The notes: generated by a model from the letters alone, not told the origin. A stretch of DNA of 64,000 bases from Pseudorhodoferax aquiterrae (GCF_014652235.1 NZ_BMYK01000005.1:272917-336916); one strand, 5' to 3'; counted from the first letter of the stretch, positions 40,747-49,880 are shown. Made by a program: numbers and translations.

Positions 40747-41430
40747 ATGTCCCAATCCCCCGGTGCCGCGCTGGTGTCTGTCGAGCATGTGTTCAAGTCG
40801 GTGGCCGACTCGACGGGCACGCTCGACATTCTGCGCGATATCGATTTCGCCCTGGCTGCACGGGAAACAGCGGCCATCGTCGGAGCTTCGGGTTCCGGCA
40901 AGAGCACCTTGCTGTCCATCATCGCGGGCCTGGACACGCCGACGCGCGGCACCGTCCGCATCGCGAGCCACGACCTGTTTGCGCTCGACGAGGACCGCCG
41001 TGCGGCCCTGCGCGCGCAGCAGGTCGGCTTCGTGTTCCAGAGCTTCCAGCTGATGGGCAACCTGACCGCGCTCGAGAACGTCATGCTGCCGCTGGAGCTC
41101 GCGGCCCGGCGCGACGCGCGCCAGGCGGCCACCGAGATGCTGGCGCGGGTCGGGCTGTCGGAGCGGTTGTCGCACTATCCCAAGGTGCTGTCCGGCGGCG
41201 AGCAGCAGCGCGTGGCCTTGGCGCGTGCCTTCGTCGTGCAGCCGGCTGTGCTGCTGGCCGACGAGCCGACCGGCAGCCTGGACTTCGCGACCGGCGAGAA
41301 GGTCATGGAGCTGATGTTCGAACTCAACCGCGAACTCGGCACGACGCTGGTGCTGGTCACGCACGACCCCGGCATCGCCGCGCGCTGCGAGCGGCGCATC
41401 ACCATCGAAGCGGGCCGCATCGCCGCCTGA
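40747..41430 (+). CDS. ybbA: YbbA-like ABC transporter ATPase
   Basis: 227-residue ATPase of the LolD/MacB group. Walker A is GASGSGKS at 46-53, the signature is LSGGEQQRVALARAF, and Walker B is VLLADEPTGSLDF. AAGAAG precedes the ATG. In E. coli YbbA pairs with the permease YbbP encoded next to it; here the next gene is rlmB, so no partner permease is visible within the window. Confidence 0.92.
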   Translation: MSQSPGAALVSVEHVFKSVADSTGTLDILRDIDFALAARETAAIVGASGSGKSTLLSIIAGLDTPTRGTVRIASHDLFALDEDRRAALRAQQVGFVFQSFQLMGNLTALENVMLPLELAARRDARQAATEMLARVGLSERLSHYPKVLSGGEQQRVALARAFVVQPAVLLADEPTGSLDFATGEKVMELMFELNRELGTTLVLVTHDPGIAARCERRITIEAGRIAA

Positions 41431-41468
41431 GGACCGCCGCCAAGGGGGCGCGCCGATAATCGCGCCCC

Positions 41469-42206
41469 ATGTCAGCTCCCAAAGTCCTGTTCGGCTTCCA
41501 CGCGGTCAGCGTGCGCCTGAAGACCGCACCGCAGTCCATCGTCGAGATCTACTATGAGCCGACCCGGCGCGATGCCCGCATGCGCCAGTTCCTCGAGCGC
41601 GCCCGCGAAGCCGGCGCCCGCCTGATCGAGGCCGATGGCCTGCGGCTCGCCAAGCTGGCAGGCAGCCACGGCCACCAGGGCGTCGCCGCGCGCGTGCAGC
41701 CCTTGCCCCAACAGCACTCGCTGGACGAGTTCCTCGACGGGCTGGACGGACCGCCCCTGCTGCTGGTGCTGGACGGCGTCACCGACCCGCATAACCTGGG
41801 CGCCTGCCTGCGCGTGGCCGACGGCGCCGGCGCCCATGCCGTCATCGCGCCCAAGGACCATGCCGCCGGCATCAACGCCACGGTGGCCAAGGTGGCCAGC
41901 GGCGCCGCGGAGACCGTGCCCTATTTCATGGTCACCAACCTGGCACGCACCCTGGGTGAACTCAAGGAGCGCGGCATCTGGTGCATCGGGACCAGCGGGG
42001 ACGCCGACCGGACGCTCTACCAGACCGATCTGAGCGGCCCGGTGGCCCTGGTGCTGGGTGCGGAGGGCGAGGGCATGCGCCAGCTCACGCGCAAGACCTG
42101 CGACATGCTGGTCCGCATCCCCATGCAGGGGGGCGTGGAGAGCCTCAACGTCTCCGTGGCGAGCGGGGTGTGCCTATACGAGGCCTTGCGCCAGCGCGGC
42201 GCCTGA
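41469..42206 (+). CDS. rlmB: 23S rRNA (Gm2251) 2'-O-methyltransferase RlmB
   Basis: 245-residue SPOUT methyltransferase. The N-terminal substrate-binding domain ([12 protein letters not shown]) and catalytic knot motifs [32 protein letters not shown] and [18 protein letters not shown] are all present. It methylates the P loop of 23S rRNA by family. It stands 38 bases after ybbA. Confidence 0.95.
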   Translation: MSAPKVLFGFHAVSVRLKTAPQSIVEIYYEPTRRDARMRQFLERAREAGARLIEADGLRLAKLAGSHGHQGVAARVQPLPQQHSLDEFLDGLDGPPLLLVLDGVTDPHNLGACLRVADGAGAHAVIAPKDHAAGINATVAKVASGAAETVPYFMVTNLARTLGELKERGIWCIGTSGDADRTLYQTDLSGPVALVLGAEGEGMRQLTRKTCDMLVRIPMQGGVESLNVSVASGVCLYEALRQRGA

Positions 42207-42261
42207 ACGACGGTCGCCGCCGATTGCTGTGAAATCGGCAACAAAGCATGGCTGAATTTGC

Positions 42262-42272
42262 TTGATTTGTAA
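42262..42272 (+). promoter_or_regulatory. TTGATTTGTAA motif upstream of the PrsT-like gene
   Basis: The 11-mer TTGATTTGTAA is identical to one at 45232-45242 upstream of the PEP-CTERM gene. A TGGCTGAATTTGCTT just before it resembles a sigma-54 promoter, but the GG-GC spacing is eight rather than ten. It may be a shared activator site. Confidence 0.35.
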
Positions 42273-42348
42273 GCAGAAGCAGGGCTTCCAGTTACAGTTC
42301 GACGCATTTTCCGCTCACGCCGGCGCATCGAAAGCCGGCGCACCCACC

Positions 42349-45174
42349 ATGCACCCGTCCCTTGCTGTCCTGCGCAGCTCCTCGCGCGCCCTGTGCCTGA
42401 GCCTTCTTTGGGCTGCCACCGCCGCCGGTGCGGTCGACAGCAAGGCCGGTCGCTACTACGAAGACGCATTGAGCCGCTACGAGCAGCGGGACGTGCCCGG
42501 CGCCATCATCCAGCTCAAGAACGCGCTGCAGATCGACAAGAACATGCTGCCGGTGCAGCTGTTGCTGGGCAAGGCGCTGCTGGCCAACGGCGATATGGCG
42601 GCCGCCGAGGTGGCCTTTGCCGAAGCCCTGAGGCTGGGGGTGGACCGGGCCGAGGTCGTGCTGCCGATGGCGCGCGCCTACCTGGCCCAGGGCAAGCACC
42701 GCCGGGTGCTCGAGCAGCCGGCCTTCGCCGTGGGCGGGCTGCCGGTCCGCACGCAGATCGAGCTGTGGGTGCTGCGGTCGTCCGCCATGTCCGATCTGGG
42801 CGACGCGCGCGGCGCGCTGCACGCCATCGAACAGGCGCGTGCGCTGGACCCGCGGGCGCCCGATGCGTGGCTGGCCGAGGTGCCGGTGCGCATCCGTGGA
42901 CGCCAGTTCACCGAAGCTGCGGCGGCGGCAGAGCGCGCGCTGGCGCTGGCGCCGCAACTGGCAGAGGCGCGCTACCAGCGCGGCGCCGTCTACCACGTGC
43001 TGGGCGACCTGCGCGCTGCGATCGCGGCCTACGACCAGGTGCTGGCGCTGGACGCCGACCACCTGGAGGCGCGCGTGGCGCGGGCCGGGCTGTACCTGGA
43101 CACGCGGCGCAACGCCGACGCGGCCAGCGATCTGGCGCACCTGCAGCGCTTGTTCGACAAGGAGCCGCGCGCCGCTTACCTGCGTGCGCTGCTGGCCGAG
43201 CGCGAGGGCAAGCCGGCGCAGGCCAAGCAGCACCTGACCCAGGTGACGGCGCTGTTGGACCCGGTTCCGGTGGAGTTCATCCAGTACCGCTCACAACTGC
43301 TGCTGCTCAACGGCCTGGCCCATCTGGGGCTGGGCGAGAACGAGAAGGCCCAGGCCTACCTCGAATCGCTGCAGCGGGTCCAGGGCACCACGCCTGCCGC
43401 CAAGTTGCTGGCGCAGCTGCAGATGCAGCGTGGCGAGACGGAGCGTGGCGTGGGCACGCTGGAAGCCTATGTGCGGACGGCTCCCGGCGACAAGCAGGCG
43501 CTGATGCAATTGGCGGGCGCCTACATGGCGCAAGGCCGCAACGCCCAGGCCATCTCGCTGATGCAGGAGGCCCTGCGCGGCGAGGACCGGCCCGACATGC
43601 GCGCCGCCCTGGGCATGGGACTGATCGGCAGCGGTCACACCGGCCAGGGCGTGAGCGAACTCGAAGCCGCGCTGCGCAAGGACCCGGGCCAGGCCCAGGC
43701 CGGCACGGTGCTGGTCGGCCTGTACCTGCGGGCGGGGCAGGGCGCCAAGGCAGCCAAGGTGGCCCAAGGCCTGGTCAAGCGCGACCCGGACAACGCAGTG
43801 TTCCAGGACCTGCTGGGCATGGCCCTGGCCCAGAGCGGCGACACGAAGGCGGCGCAGGCCGCATTCGAGCGCGCGATGCAGCGCGATGCGTCCCTGATGG
43901 CCCCCAAGCTGCACATGGCGCGCCTGGAGATCGGTACGCGCCAGTACGACGCGGCCGCCAAGCGCTTGCAGGGCCTGCTGGCCGGCGACGAGAAGAACAT
44001 GGACGTGCTGCTCGAATTGGCGCTGCTGGCCGAGCAGCGCGGCCAGCTGGCGCAAATGGAGGAATGGCTGCGCAAGGCCGAGGACCATGCGGGCCCGTCG
44101 GAACTGCGACCGGGCCTGGCACTGGTGGACCTCTACCTGCGCCAGCAAAAACCCGGCCCGGCGCTGGAGGCGGCGCGGCGTGTCCACGCCAAGGCGCCAC
44201 CCGATGACCTGCCGACCCAGATCGCCTTCGGCCGCGCCCAGGCGGCCACGGGCGAGCGCATGGGCGCACGTGCCGCCTACACCGTGGCCTCGCGGCTGGC
44301 CAACAGCAATGCCCCGCTGCAGGTGCGCATCGCTTCGCTGCAACTGGCTGTCCAGCACGCCGAAGGCGCGGCCTACAGCCTGGACAAGGCCCTGACGGCG
44401 CAGCCCGACTTCCTGCCCGCCCAGGCGCTGATGGTCGACGTGGACATCCTGCGCAAGGACCTGGCCGGGGCGGAGCGCCGCGCCCGGCGCATTGCCGAGC
44501 AGCACCCCAAGCTGGCCGTCGGCTACAGCCTGCAGGGCGATGCCGCCATGGCGCGCGGACAGCAGGGCGCGGCCCTCGAGCTGTACCGGCGCGCGCACCA
44601 GATCGAACCCTCCACCGACACCTTCCTGCGGCTGTCCGACGCGCTGTGGCGCGTCGATGGCGGCAAGCCCGCCGTCCAGTTGGCCGAGCAGTGGTCGCGC
44701 CAACGGCCCACGGATGCGCACGCGCGGCGGGTGCTGGCCGATGCCCATGCCCGTGCCGGCCAGTTCGCCCAGGCGCGAGCGGCCTACGAAGCGCTGATCC
44801 AGGCCGCGCCGCAGGACGCCGAACTCCTGAACAACCTGGCCAATGTGCTGCTGCGCCTGAAGGATCCCGGTGCGGTGGCGGTTGCCGAACGCGCCCTGGC
44901 CGTGCTGCCGACCGATGCGAGCGTGCTGGACACGCTCGGCTGGGCGTTGTTCCAGGCCGGCGGCGACAAGCAGCGCGAGCGTGCACTGGGCCTGCTGCGC
45001 GATGCGCGCCTGCGCGCGCCGGCCAATCCCACCATCCGCTACCACCTGGCGGCGGTGCTGGCCCAGTCGGGCCGCACGGCCGAAGCGCGGACCGAGGCAC
45101 AGGGCGCGCTCGACGCGGGCGAGTCCTTCGAGTACCGCGCAGAAGCGCAGCAGTTGCTCCAAACCCTGCGCTGA
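42349..45174 (+). CDS. prsT: PEP-CTERM system TPR-repeat protein (PrsT-like)
   Basis: 941 residues. A signal peptide (SSRALCLSLLWAATAAGA) precedes about 20 TPR units (first: YYEDALSRYEQRDVPGAIIQ; last near NPTIRYHLAAVLAQSGRTAE). The length and repeat pattern fit the PrsT family (TIGR02917) of exopolysaccharide/PEP-CTERM systems. No lipobox Cys is seen, unlike some relatives. ATG 42349 is used; the frame opens earlier but the earlier codons are not signal-like. The next gene encodes a PEP-CTERM protein, which supports the assignment. No exosortase gene is in the window. Confidence 0.85.
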   Translation: MHPSLAVLRSSSRALCLSLLWAATAAGAVDSKAGRYYEDALSRYEQRDVPGAIIQLKNALQIDKNMLPVQLLLGKALLANGDMAAAEVAFAEALRLGVDRAEVVLPMARAYLAQGKHRRVLEQPAFAVGGLPVRTQIELWVLRSSAMSDLGDARGALHAIEQARALDPRAPDAWLAEVPVRIRGRQFTEAAAAAERALALAPQLAEARYQRGAVYHVLGDLRAAIAAYDQVLALDADHLEARVARAGLYLDTRRNADAASDLAHLQRLFDKEPRAAYLRALLAEREGKPAQAKQHLTQVTALLDPVPVEFIQYRSQLLLLNGLAHLGLGENEKAQAYLESLQRVQGTTPAAKLLAQLQMQRGETERGVGTLEAYVRTAPGDKQALMQLAGAYMAQGRNAQAISLMQEALRGEDRPDMRAALGMGLIGSGHTGQGVSELEAALRKDPGQAQAGTVLVGLYLRAGQGAKAAKVAQGLVKRDPDNAVFQDLLGMALAQSGDTKAAQAAFERAMQRDASLMAPKLHMARLEIGTRQYDAAAKRLQGLLAGDEKNMDVLLELALLAEQRGQLAQMEEWLRKAEDHAGPSELRPGLALVDLYLRQQKPGPALEAARRVHAKAPPDDLPTQIAFGRAQAATGERMGARAAYTVASRLANSNAPLQVRIASLQLAVQHAEGAAYSLDKALTAQPDFLPAQALMVDVDILRKDLAGAERRARRIAEQHPKLAVGYSLQGDAAMARGQQGAALELYRRAHQIEPSTDTFLRLSDALWRVDGGKPAVQLAEQWSRQRPTDAHARRVLADAHARAGQFAQARAAYEALIQAAPQDAELLNNLANVLLRLKDPGAVAVAERALAVLPTDASVLDTLGWALFQAGGDKQRERALGLLRDARLRAPANPTIRYHLAAVLAQSGRTAEARTEAQGALDAGESFEYRAEAQQLLQTLR

Positions 45175-45252
45175 TTTGTCGGATTTTTATGCATCCGAAT
45201 GTTTCAGTTGTCGGGCCCAGTGCCAAGTCGATTGATTTGTAACGGAATTTTT
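45172..45252 (+). promoter_or_regulatory. Repeated upstream elements before the PEP-CTERM gene
   Basis: TGATTTGTCGGATTTTT (45172-45188) recurs in modified form at 45233-45252 (TGATTTGTAACGGAATTTTT). An inverted repeat TCGGAT (45179-45184) / ATCCGA (45193-45198) is included. The area is AT-rich against the 70 % GC background and lies immediately upstream of the sigma-54 promoter, as expected of enhancer sites for a PrsR-type activator. Confidence 0.45.
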
Positions 45253-45255
45253 CTC

Positions 45256-45272
45256 TGGCATGGATTTGGCTT
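45256..45272 (+). promoter_or_regulatory. Sigma-54 promoter of the PEP-CTERM gene
   Basis: TGGCATGGATTTGGCTT has the invariant GG (45257-45258) and GC (45269-45270) separated by ten bases. It matches TGGCAC-N5-TTGCW except for two positions. The start point would be near 45282, with GGAGGA at 45305-45310 and the ATG at 45319. Confidence 0.75.
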
Positions 45273-45318
45273 ACAAGTTTGCGAATATTGTTTCGAATTC
45301 GATCGGAGGATCTTTCAG

Positions 45319-46137
45319 ATGAGCAAGAACAAGCTGCTTCCGCTGGTGGCGGGGCTGGCACTGACGGTGGTGGCCGGTAGCGCATCGGCCGACTGGTCGT
45401 TCAACAACCGGTACCAGTCCAGCAATGTGGCCACCGACCAGGGTGTCACGGCCACGGCCACCGCCTACTACATCGCCAACAGCAGCGGCAATGCCTTCGT
45501 CGCCAAGACCGACAAGGTGTCGGCCACGAACACCAAGCTCACCTTCAACGGGACCTCGGGCCTGGGCGTGTCCTCCGCCGGCGAGAGCGGCAGTCCCAAC
45601 CACGCCATGGACAACACGGCGCGCACGGACATGATCCTGTTCAGCTTCAGCGGCCTGGTCGAGCTGGACTACGTGTCGCTGGGCTGGACCAGCAACAGCA
45701 GCGGTTCCAGCACCAGCACCAGCCGCGACGCCGATTTCAGCGTGCTGCGCTTCACGGGCCTGGACCTGCCCACCAACAAGGACAAGACGCCCTACACCAT
45801 CGTCGGCAAGACCTGGGAAACGCTGATGGCCGAGGGCTGGGAACTGGTCTCCAACGTCGATGGCAAGGACGCCAAGAAGTACGCCGTGAACGGCCAGGAC
45901 AACACCAAGGTCGAGGACAAGGTGTCCAGCTGGTGGATCGTCAGTGCGTTCAACACCGGCTTCGGCGGCAACAGCGGCCTGTCGGGCGGCAACGACTTCT
46001 TCAAGCTGGCCAGCCTGTCCGGCACGGTGCATGAGCGTCCGACCACCGAGGTGCCGGAACCCACCTCGCTGGCGTTGCTGGGCCTGGCCGCGCTGGGCCT
46101 GGTGGCGACGCGCCGGCGCATCCAGCGCAAGGCCTGA
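45319..46137 (+). CDS. PEP-CTERM sorting domain protein
   Basis: 272-residue exported protein. Signal peptide residues 1-24 (MSKNKLLPLVAGLALTVVAG, cut after ASA). The mature part is rich in Ser, Asn, Thr and Gly with a DYVSLGWTSN core. The C-terminus is a PEP-CTERM signal: VPEPTSLALLGLAALGLV, then an arginine cluster (ATRRRIQRK). Exosortase would cut near PEP after export. GGAGGA eight bases upstream fixes the ATG. The mature function is unknown; such proteins often join the extracellular matrix of floc or biofilm formers. Confidence 0.92.
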   Translation: MSKNKLLPLVAGLALTVVAGSASADWSFNNRYQSSNVATDQGVTATATAYYIANSSGNAFVAKTDKVSATNTKLTFNGTSGLGVSSAGESGSPNHAMDNTARTDMILFSFSGLVELDYVSLGWTSNSSGSSTSTSRDADFSVLRFTGLDLPTNKDKTPYTIVGKTWETLMAEGWELVSNVDGKDAKKYAVNGQDNTKVEDKVSSWWIVSAFNTGFGGNSGLSGGNDFFKLASLSGTVHERPTTEVPEPTSLALLGLAALGLVATRRRIQRKA

Positions 46138-46162
46138 TTCGCCGCGCGCGCACCCAAGGAAC

Positions 46163-46191
46163 AACGGCGCCCGATGGGCGCCGTTTTCTTT
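46163..46191 (+). terminator. Strong intrinsic terminator after the PEP-CTERM gene
   Basis: AACGGCGCCC (46163-46172), loop GAT, GGGCGCCGTT (46176-46185), then TTTTCTTTT. It ends 12 bases before the 3' end of the convergent CoA-transferase gene. Confidence 0.93.
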
Positions 46192-46203
46192 TGGCGGTTG
46201 CGT

Positions 46204-47451
46204 TCAGACGGTGCCGCTGGCGCGCAGGGCGGCAATGTCGCTGTCCTGCAGGCCCAGTTCGCGCAAGACCTCGTCCGTGTGCTGCCCCAGTGCCGGCGGG
46301 GCGTTGCGCAGCACCGGCGGATGCTCCGACAGCCGCAGGGGGCTGGCCACGCCGGCCACCGATGCGATGCCGTCGCCCGCGTCGCGCGGCAGATCCAGCC
46401 GCAGTCCGCGCGCCACCACCTGCGGGTCGGCAAAGGCCTGGCCGATGTCGTTGATCGGCCCGCAGGGCACGGCCTTGTCCTCCAGCAGCGCCACCCACTG
46501 CGCGGTGCTGCGCTGGCGCGTCAGCTCTTCCATGGCCGGGATCAGCGTCGCACGGTTGTGCACGCGCGCCGTGTTGGTGGCGAAGCGCGCGTCGCGCGAC
46601 CACTCCGGCCGGCCCGCCGCCTCGCACCAGCGCGCGAACTGGCCGTCGTTGCCGATGGCCAGCAGCATGGCGCCGTCCGCTGTCGGAAAGTCCTGGTAGG
46701 GCGCCAGGCTCGGGTGCGAATTGCCCTGGCGCTGCGGTACCTTGCCGGTGTTGAGGTAGCCGGCCGCCTGGTTGGCCAGGATCGCCATGCCCACGTCGAG
46801 CAGGGCCATGTCGATGTGCTGGCCGCGTCCCGTCTGCTCACGTGCGCGCAAGGCTGCCAGCACGGCGGTGGACGCGTAGACGCCCGTGAACAGGTCGGTC
46901 AGCGCAACGCCGACGCGCACTCCGCCGCCGCCGGGCTCGCCGTCGGCGCGGCCGGTGATGCTCATCATGCCGCTGGAGGCCTGGATCAGCAGGTCGTAGC
47001 CCGCGCGCTCGGCATAGGGGCCGGTCTGGCCGAAGCCCGTCACCGAGCAGTAGACCAGCCGCGGGTTCAGGGCCGACAGGCTGGCGTAGTCCAGCCCGTA
47101 CTTCGCCAGGCCGCCGACCTTGAAGTTCTCCACCAGCACGTCGGCCTGCTCGGCCAGTTGCCGGATCAGGGCCTGGCCTTGCGGCTTGGACATGTCGATG
47201 GTGACGGAGCGCTTGTTCCGGTTGCAGGCGGCGAAGTAGCTCGCCTGGTCGGTGTCGCGGCCCTGCGCGTCCTGCAGGAAGGGCGGGCCCCAGTGGCGCG
47301 TGTCGTCGCCGGCACCGGGCAGCTCGACCTTGACCACGTCGGCGCCCAGGTCGGCCAGGATCTGGGTGCACCAGGGGCCGGCCAGCACGCGCGACAGGTC
47401 CAGCACCTTGACGCCGGCCAGCGCGCCGGCGGTAGCAGATGCCTGCGCCAT
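46204..47451 (-). CDS. Class III (CaiB/BaiF) CoA-transferase, probable glutarate CoA-transferase
   Basis: 415-residue family III CoA-transferase. The catalytic Asp is likely D186 in GVALTDLFTGVYAS. Family blocks include VLDLSRVLAGPWCTQILADL, ENFKVGGLAKYGLDY and GYDLLIQASSGMMS. It starts two bases after the glutaryl-CoA dehydrogenase stop. The linkage suggests succinyl-CoA:glutarate CoA-transferase, feeding glutaryl-CoA to that enzyme; the substrate is inferred from context only. Confidence 0.88.
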   Translation of the reverse strand: MAQASATAGALAGVKVLDLSRVLAGPWCTQILADLGADVVKVELPGAGDDTRHWGPPFLQDAQGRDTDQASYFAACNRNKRSVTIDMSKPQGQALIRQLAEQADVLVENFKVGGLAKYGLDYASLSALNPRLVYCSVTGFGQTGPYAERAGYDLLIQASSGMMSITGRADGEPGGGGVRVGVALTDLFTGVYASTAVLAALRAREQTGRGQHIDMALLDVGMAILANQAAGYLNTGKVPQRQGNSHPSLAPYQDFPTADGAMLLAIGNDGQFARWCEAAGRPEWSRDARFATNTARVHNRATLIPAMEELTRQRSTAQWVALLEDKAVPCGPINDIGQAFADPQVVARGLRLDLPRDAGDGIASVAGVASPLRLSEHPPVLRNAPPALGQHTDEVLRELGLQDSDIAALRASGTV

Positions 47452-47453
47452 GG

Positions 47454-48650
47454 TCAGTTGGCGAAGGCGGCGATGCCGGTCTGCGCGCGGCCCAGGATCA
47501 GCGCATGCACGTCGTGCGTGCCTTCGTAGGTGTTGACCACTTCGAGGTTCACGAGGTGCCGCGCCACGCCGAACTCGTCGGAGATGCCGTTGCCCCCCAG
47601 CATGTCGCGCGCCAGGCGGGCGATGTCCAGCGCCTTGCCGCAGTTGTTGCGCTTGATCAGCGAGGTGATCTCCACCACGTTCTGGTGCTCGTCCTTCATG
47701 CGGCCCACGCGCAGCGCGGCCTGCAGGCCCAGCGTGATCTCGGTCTGCATGTCGGCCAGCTTCTTCTGGACCAGCTGGTTGGCGGCCAGCGGGCGGCCGA
47801 ACTGCTTGCGGTCCAGCGTGTACTGCAGCGCCGTGTGCCAGCAGAACTCGGCCGCGCCCATGGCGCCCCAGGCGATGCCGAAGCGCGCGCTGTTCAGGCA
47901 GGTGAACGGACCCTTCAGGCCCTGCACCTCGGGGAAGGCGTTCTCCTCGGGCACGAAGACCTCGTCCATCACGATCTCGCCGGTGACCGAGGCGCGCAGG
48001 CCGACCTTGCCGTGGATCGCCGGTGCGGACAGGCCCTTCATGCCCTTTTCCAGCACGAAGCCGCGGATCGGGCCGAGCTGGCCGCCGGCGGACACTTCCT
48101 TGGCCCAGACCACGAACACATCGGCGATCGGCGAGTTCGTGATCCACATCTTGCTGCCCTTGAGCTTGTAGCCGCCGTCGACCTTGTGGGCGCGCGTGGC
48201 CATGGAGCCGGGGTCGGAGCCGTGGTCGGGTTCGGTCAGGCCGAAGCAGCCGATGAACTCGCCGCTGGCGAGCTTGGGCAGGTACTTCTGCTTCTGCGCT
48301 TCGGTGCCGAATTCGTTGATGGGCACCATCACCAGGGAGGACTGCACCGAGGCCATGGAGCGGTAACCCGAGTCCACGCGCTCGATCTCGCGCGCCACCA
48401 GGCCATAGCTCACGTAGTTCAGGCCGGCGCCGCCGTACTGGGTCGGGATCGTGGGGCCCAGCAGCCCCAGCTCGCCCATCTCGCGGAAGATGGAGGTGTC
48501 CACGGACTCGTTGCGGAACATGGCCTGCACGCGCGGCATCAGCCGGTCCTGGCAGTACGCGCGCGCGGCGTCGCGGATCAGGCGCTCGTCTTCGGTCAGT
48601 TGTTGGTCGAGCTGGAAGGGGTCTTGCCAGTCGAAACGCGCTTTGGCCAT
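47454..48650 (-). CDS. gcdH: Glutaryl-CoA dehydrogenase
   Basis: 398-residue acyl-CoA dehydrogenase. The catalytic Glu is E376 in [15 protein letters not shown] and the substrate-binding Arg R97 is in [15 protein letters not shown], both diagnostic of GcdH. It oxidises and decarboxylates glutaryl-CoA to crotonyl-CoA in lysine, hydroxylysine and tryptophan or glutarate breakdown. AGGAGA lies a few bases before the ATG. A sigma-70 promoter (48687-48715) and a LysR-like dyad (48722-48751) are just upstream. Confidence 0.95.
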   Translation of the reverse strand: MAKARFDWQDPFQLDQQLTEDERLIRDAARAYCQDRLMPRVQAMFRNESVDTSIFREMGELGLLGPTIPTQYGGAGLNYVSYGLVAREIERVDSGYRSMASVQSSLVMVPINEFGTEAQKQKYLPKLASGEFIGCFGLTEPDHGSDPGSMATRAHKVDGGYKLKGSKMWITNSPIADVFVVWAKEVSAGGQLGPIRGFVLEKGMKGLSAPAIHGKVGLRASVTGEIVMDEVFVPEENAFPEVQGLKGPFTCLNSARFGIAWGAMGAAEFCWHTALQYTLDRKQFGRPLAANQLVQKKLADMQTEITLGLQAALRVGRMKDEHQNVVEITSLIKRNNCGKALDIARLARDMLGGNGISDEFGVARHLVNLEVVNTYEGTHDVHALILGRAQTGIAAFAN

Positions 48651-48686
48651 GGGGTCTCCTCAAGGGGGCAGATTGCAAAGGCGCCC

Positions 48687-48715
48687 ATCCTAGCTGCGGC
48701 CAGGGGGCGCGGCAA
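48687..48715 (-). promoter_or_regulatory. gcdH promoter
   Basis: On the minus strand TTGCCG (48715-48710), a 17-base spacer and TAGGAT (48692-48687) form a good sigma-70 promoter. The start point would be near 48680, 30 bases before the gcdH ATG. Confidence 0.65.
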
Positions 48716-48721
48716 ACGATG

Positions 48722-48751
48722 ATTCTTGATCGAGATATGAGATTGAAGAAT
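48722..48751. promoter_or_regulatory. LysR-like operator dyad between gcdH and its regulator
   Basis: ATTCTT (48722-48727) and AAGAAT (48746-48751) are exact inverted repeats, extended imperfectly inward (GATC / GATT). Relative to the gcdH start point near 48680 the dyad spans about -42 to -71, the usual place for a LysR activator. The segment is AT-rich. Confidence 0.55.
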
Positions 48752-48807
48752 ATTTGGAGCGGGGCTTATCGGACCGATGGGGTCTAAATGTGTATATTGG
48801 GAATACT

Positions 48808-49716
48808 TTGCGCCGCAAACTCCCATCCACCCAGGCCCTGGTCTGCTTCGAGGCCGCAGCCCGCCACGAAAGCTACACGCGCGCGGCGCAGGAGCTTTCG
48901 CTGACCCAGGGCGCCGTGTCGCGGCAGATCGCCGCGCTGGAGGAGTTCGTCGGCATCGTGCTGTTCCGCCGCACGCGCCACGGCGTGGCCCTGACCGACA
49001 GCGGTCGCGACTATGCCCGCCAGGTGGCCAGACGGCTGGACGGCCTGGAACTGGACACCTTGAACGCCATGGCGCGCCAGCACAGCGGCCATTCGCTGGC
49101 GTTGGCGGCCGTCGCCACGTTCGCCACGCGCTGGCTGATCCCGCGCCTGCCCGCGCTGGCGCTGCGCCACCCGCAGATCACCGTCAACATCGAGACGCGC
49201 ACGCGGCCCTTCCTGTTCAGCGACGACGGTTTCGACGCAGCGCTGTACGCCGGCACGCCGGAGCAGGTGCAGAACTGGCCCGGCACCAGCGCCGTGCTGC
49301 TCATGAGCGAGGAGGTGCTGCCGGTCTGCAGCGCGGCCTTGCTCCAGGGACGCGGCACCCTCACGCCGGCGCAGGTCGCCGAACTGCCGCTGCTGCAGCA
49401 GAGCACGCGGCCGGATGCGTGGCGGCTGTGGTTCGAGGCCATGGGCGTGCAGGCCGCGCACTGGCAGAGCGGCCCGCGCTATGAGCTGTTTTCGATGTCG
49501 GCCACGGCAGCCGCGCATGGCCTCGGCGTGGCACTGGTGCCGCGCATGTTGGTGGCCCAGGATCTCGCGCGCGGCGACCTGGTGCTGGCCTGCGACCGGA
49601 CCCTGCGCGGCAGCCGCGGCTACTACCTGGTCAGCCCCGAGCGGCGCGATCCGCCCGCCGCGCTCGCGCTGTTCCGCGACTGGCTGCTGGAATGTGCGAG
49701 CGCCGAAGCGCCATGA
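48808..49716 (+). CDS. LysR-family regulator of glutarate catabolism (GcdR-like)
   Basis: 302 residues from TTG 48808. The N-terminal winged HTH reads PSTQALVCFEAAARHESYTR and AAQELSLTQGAVSRQIAALE; the substrate-binding domain follows. The family start (RRKLPSTQAL) favours TTG 48808. GTG 48790 and TTG 48754 are in frame, but a TATATT at 48793-48798 overlaps the first and may be the -10 box, leaving a very short leader. It diverges from gcdH, suggesting it activates that operon. Confidence 0.87.
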   Translation: MRRKLPSTQALVCFEAAARHESYTRAAQELSLTQGAVSRQIAALEEFVGIVLFRRTRHGVALTDSGRDYARQVARRLDGLELDTLNAMARQHSGHSLALAAVATFATRWLIPRLPALALRHPQITVNIETRTRPFLFSDDGFDAALYAGTPEQVQNWPGTSAVLLMSEEVLPVCSAALLQGRGTLTPAQVAELPLLQQSTRPDAWRLWFEAMGVQAAHWQSGPRYELFSMSATAAAHGLGVALVPRMLVAQDLARGDLVLACDRTLRGSRGYYLVSPERRDPPAALALFRDWLLECASAEAP

Positions 49717-49853
49717 CGCCGCATGGCTGCGGGTTTGCCCGATGTCGGGCTCACTTACACAGCCGGCCGTGCCGTGCAAGTGACCTCTTTCACGTCGGGC
49801 GTGGGTGTGTGTAACTTCTTGATTTTTTGTGATTTATTTGGAGGCGCGGCAGC

Positions 49854-49869
49854 TGGCCCACACATTGCT
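49854..49869 (+). promoter_or_regulatory. Orphan sigma-54-like promoter
   Basis: TGGCCCACACATTGCT has GG (49855-49856) and GC (49867-49868) ten bases apart and matches TGGCAC-N5-TTGCW at all but one position. An AT-rich stretch (49810-49840) with TTGATTTTTTGTGATTT lies just upstream. No ordinary gene follows on the plus strand. Transcription would run antisense to the minus-strand LysR gene, or into a 21-codon ORF. Confidence 0.4.
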
Positions 49870-49880
49870 ATGTGGCATGC

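Noticed and set aside
42219..42239. Terminator after rlmB (GCCGATT / AATCGGC)
   Set aside because: A 7-bp dyad is present but there is no T tract; kept only as a possible minor structure.
42241..42273. Sigma-54 promoter before the PrsT-like gene
   Set aside because: TGGCTGAATTTGCTT looks close, but the GG to GC distance is eight instead of ten.
42349..42440. Lipobox in the PrsT-like protein
   Set aside because: No Cys follows the hydrophobic core at a lipobox position; an ordinary signal peptidase I site (AGA) is seen.
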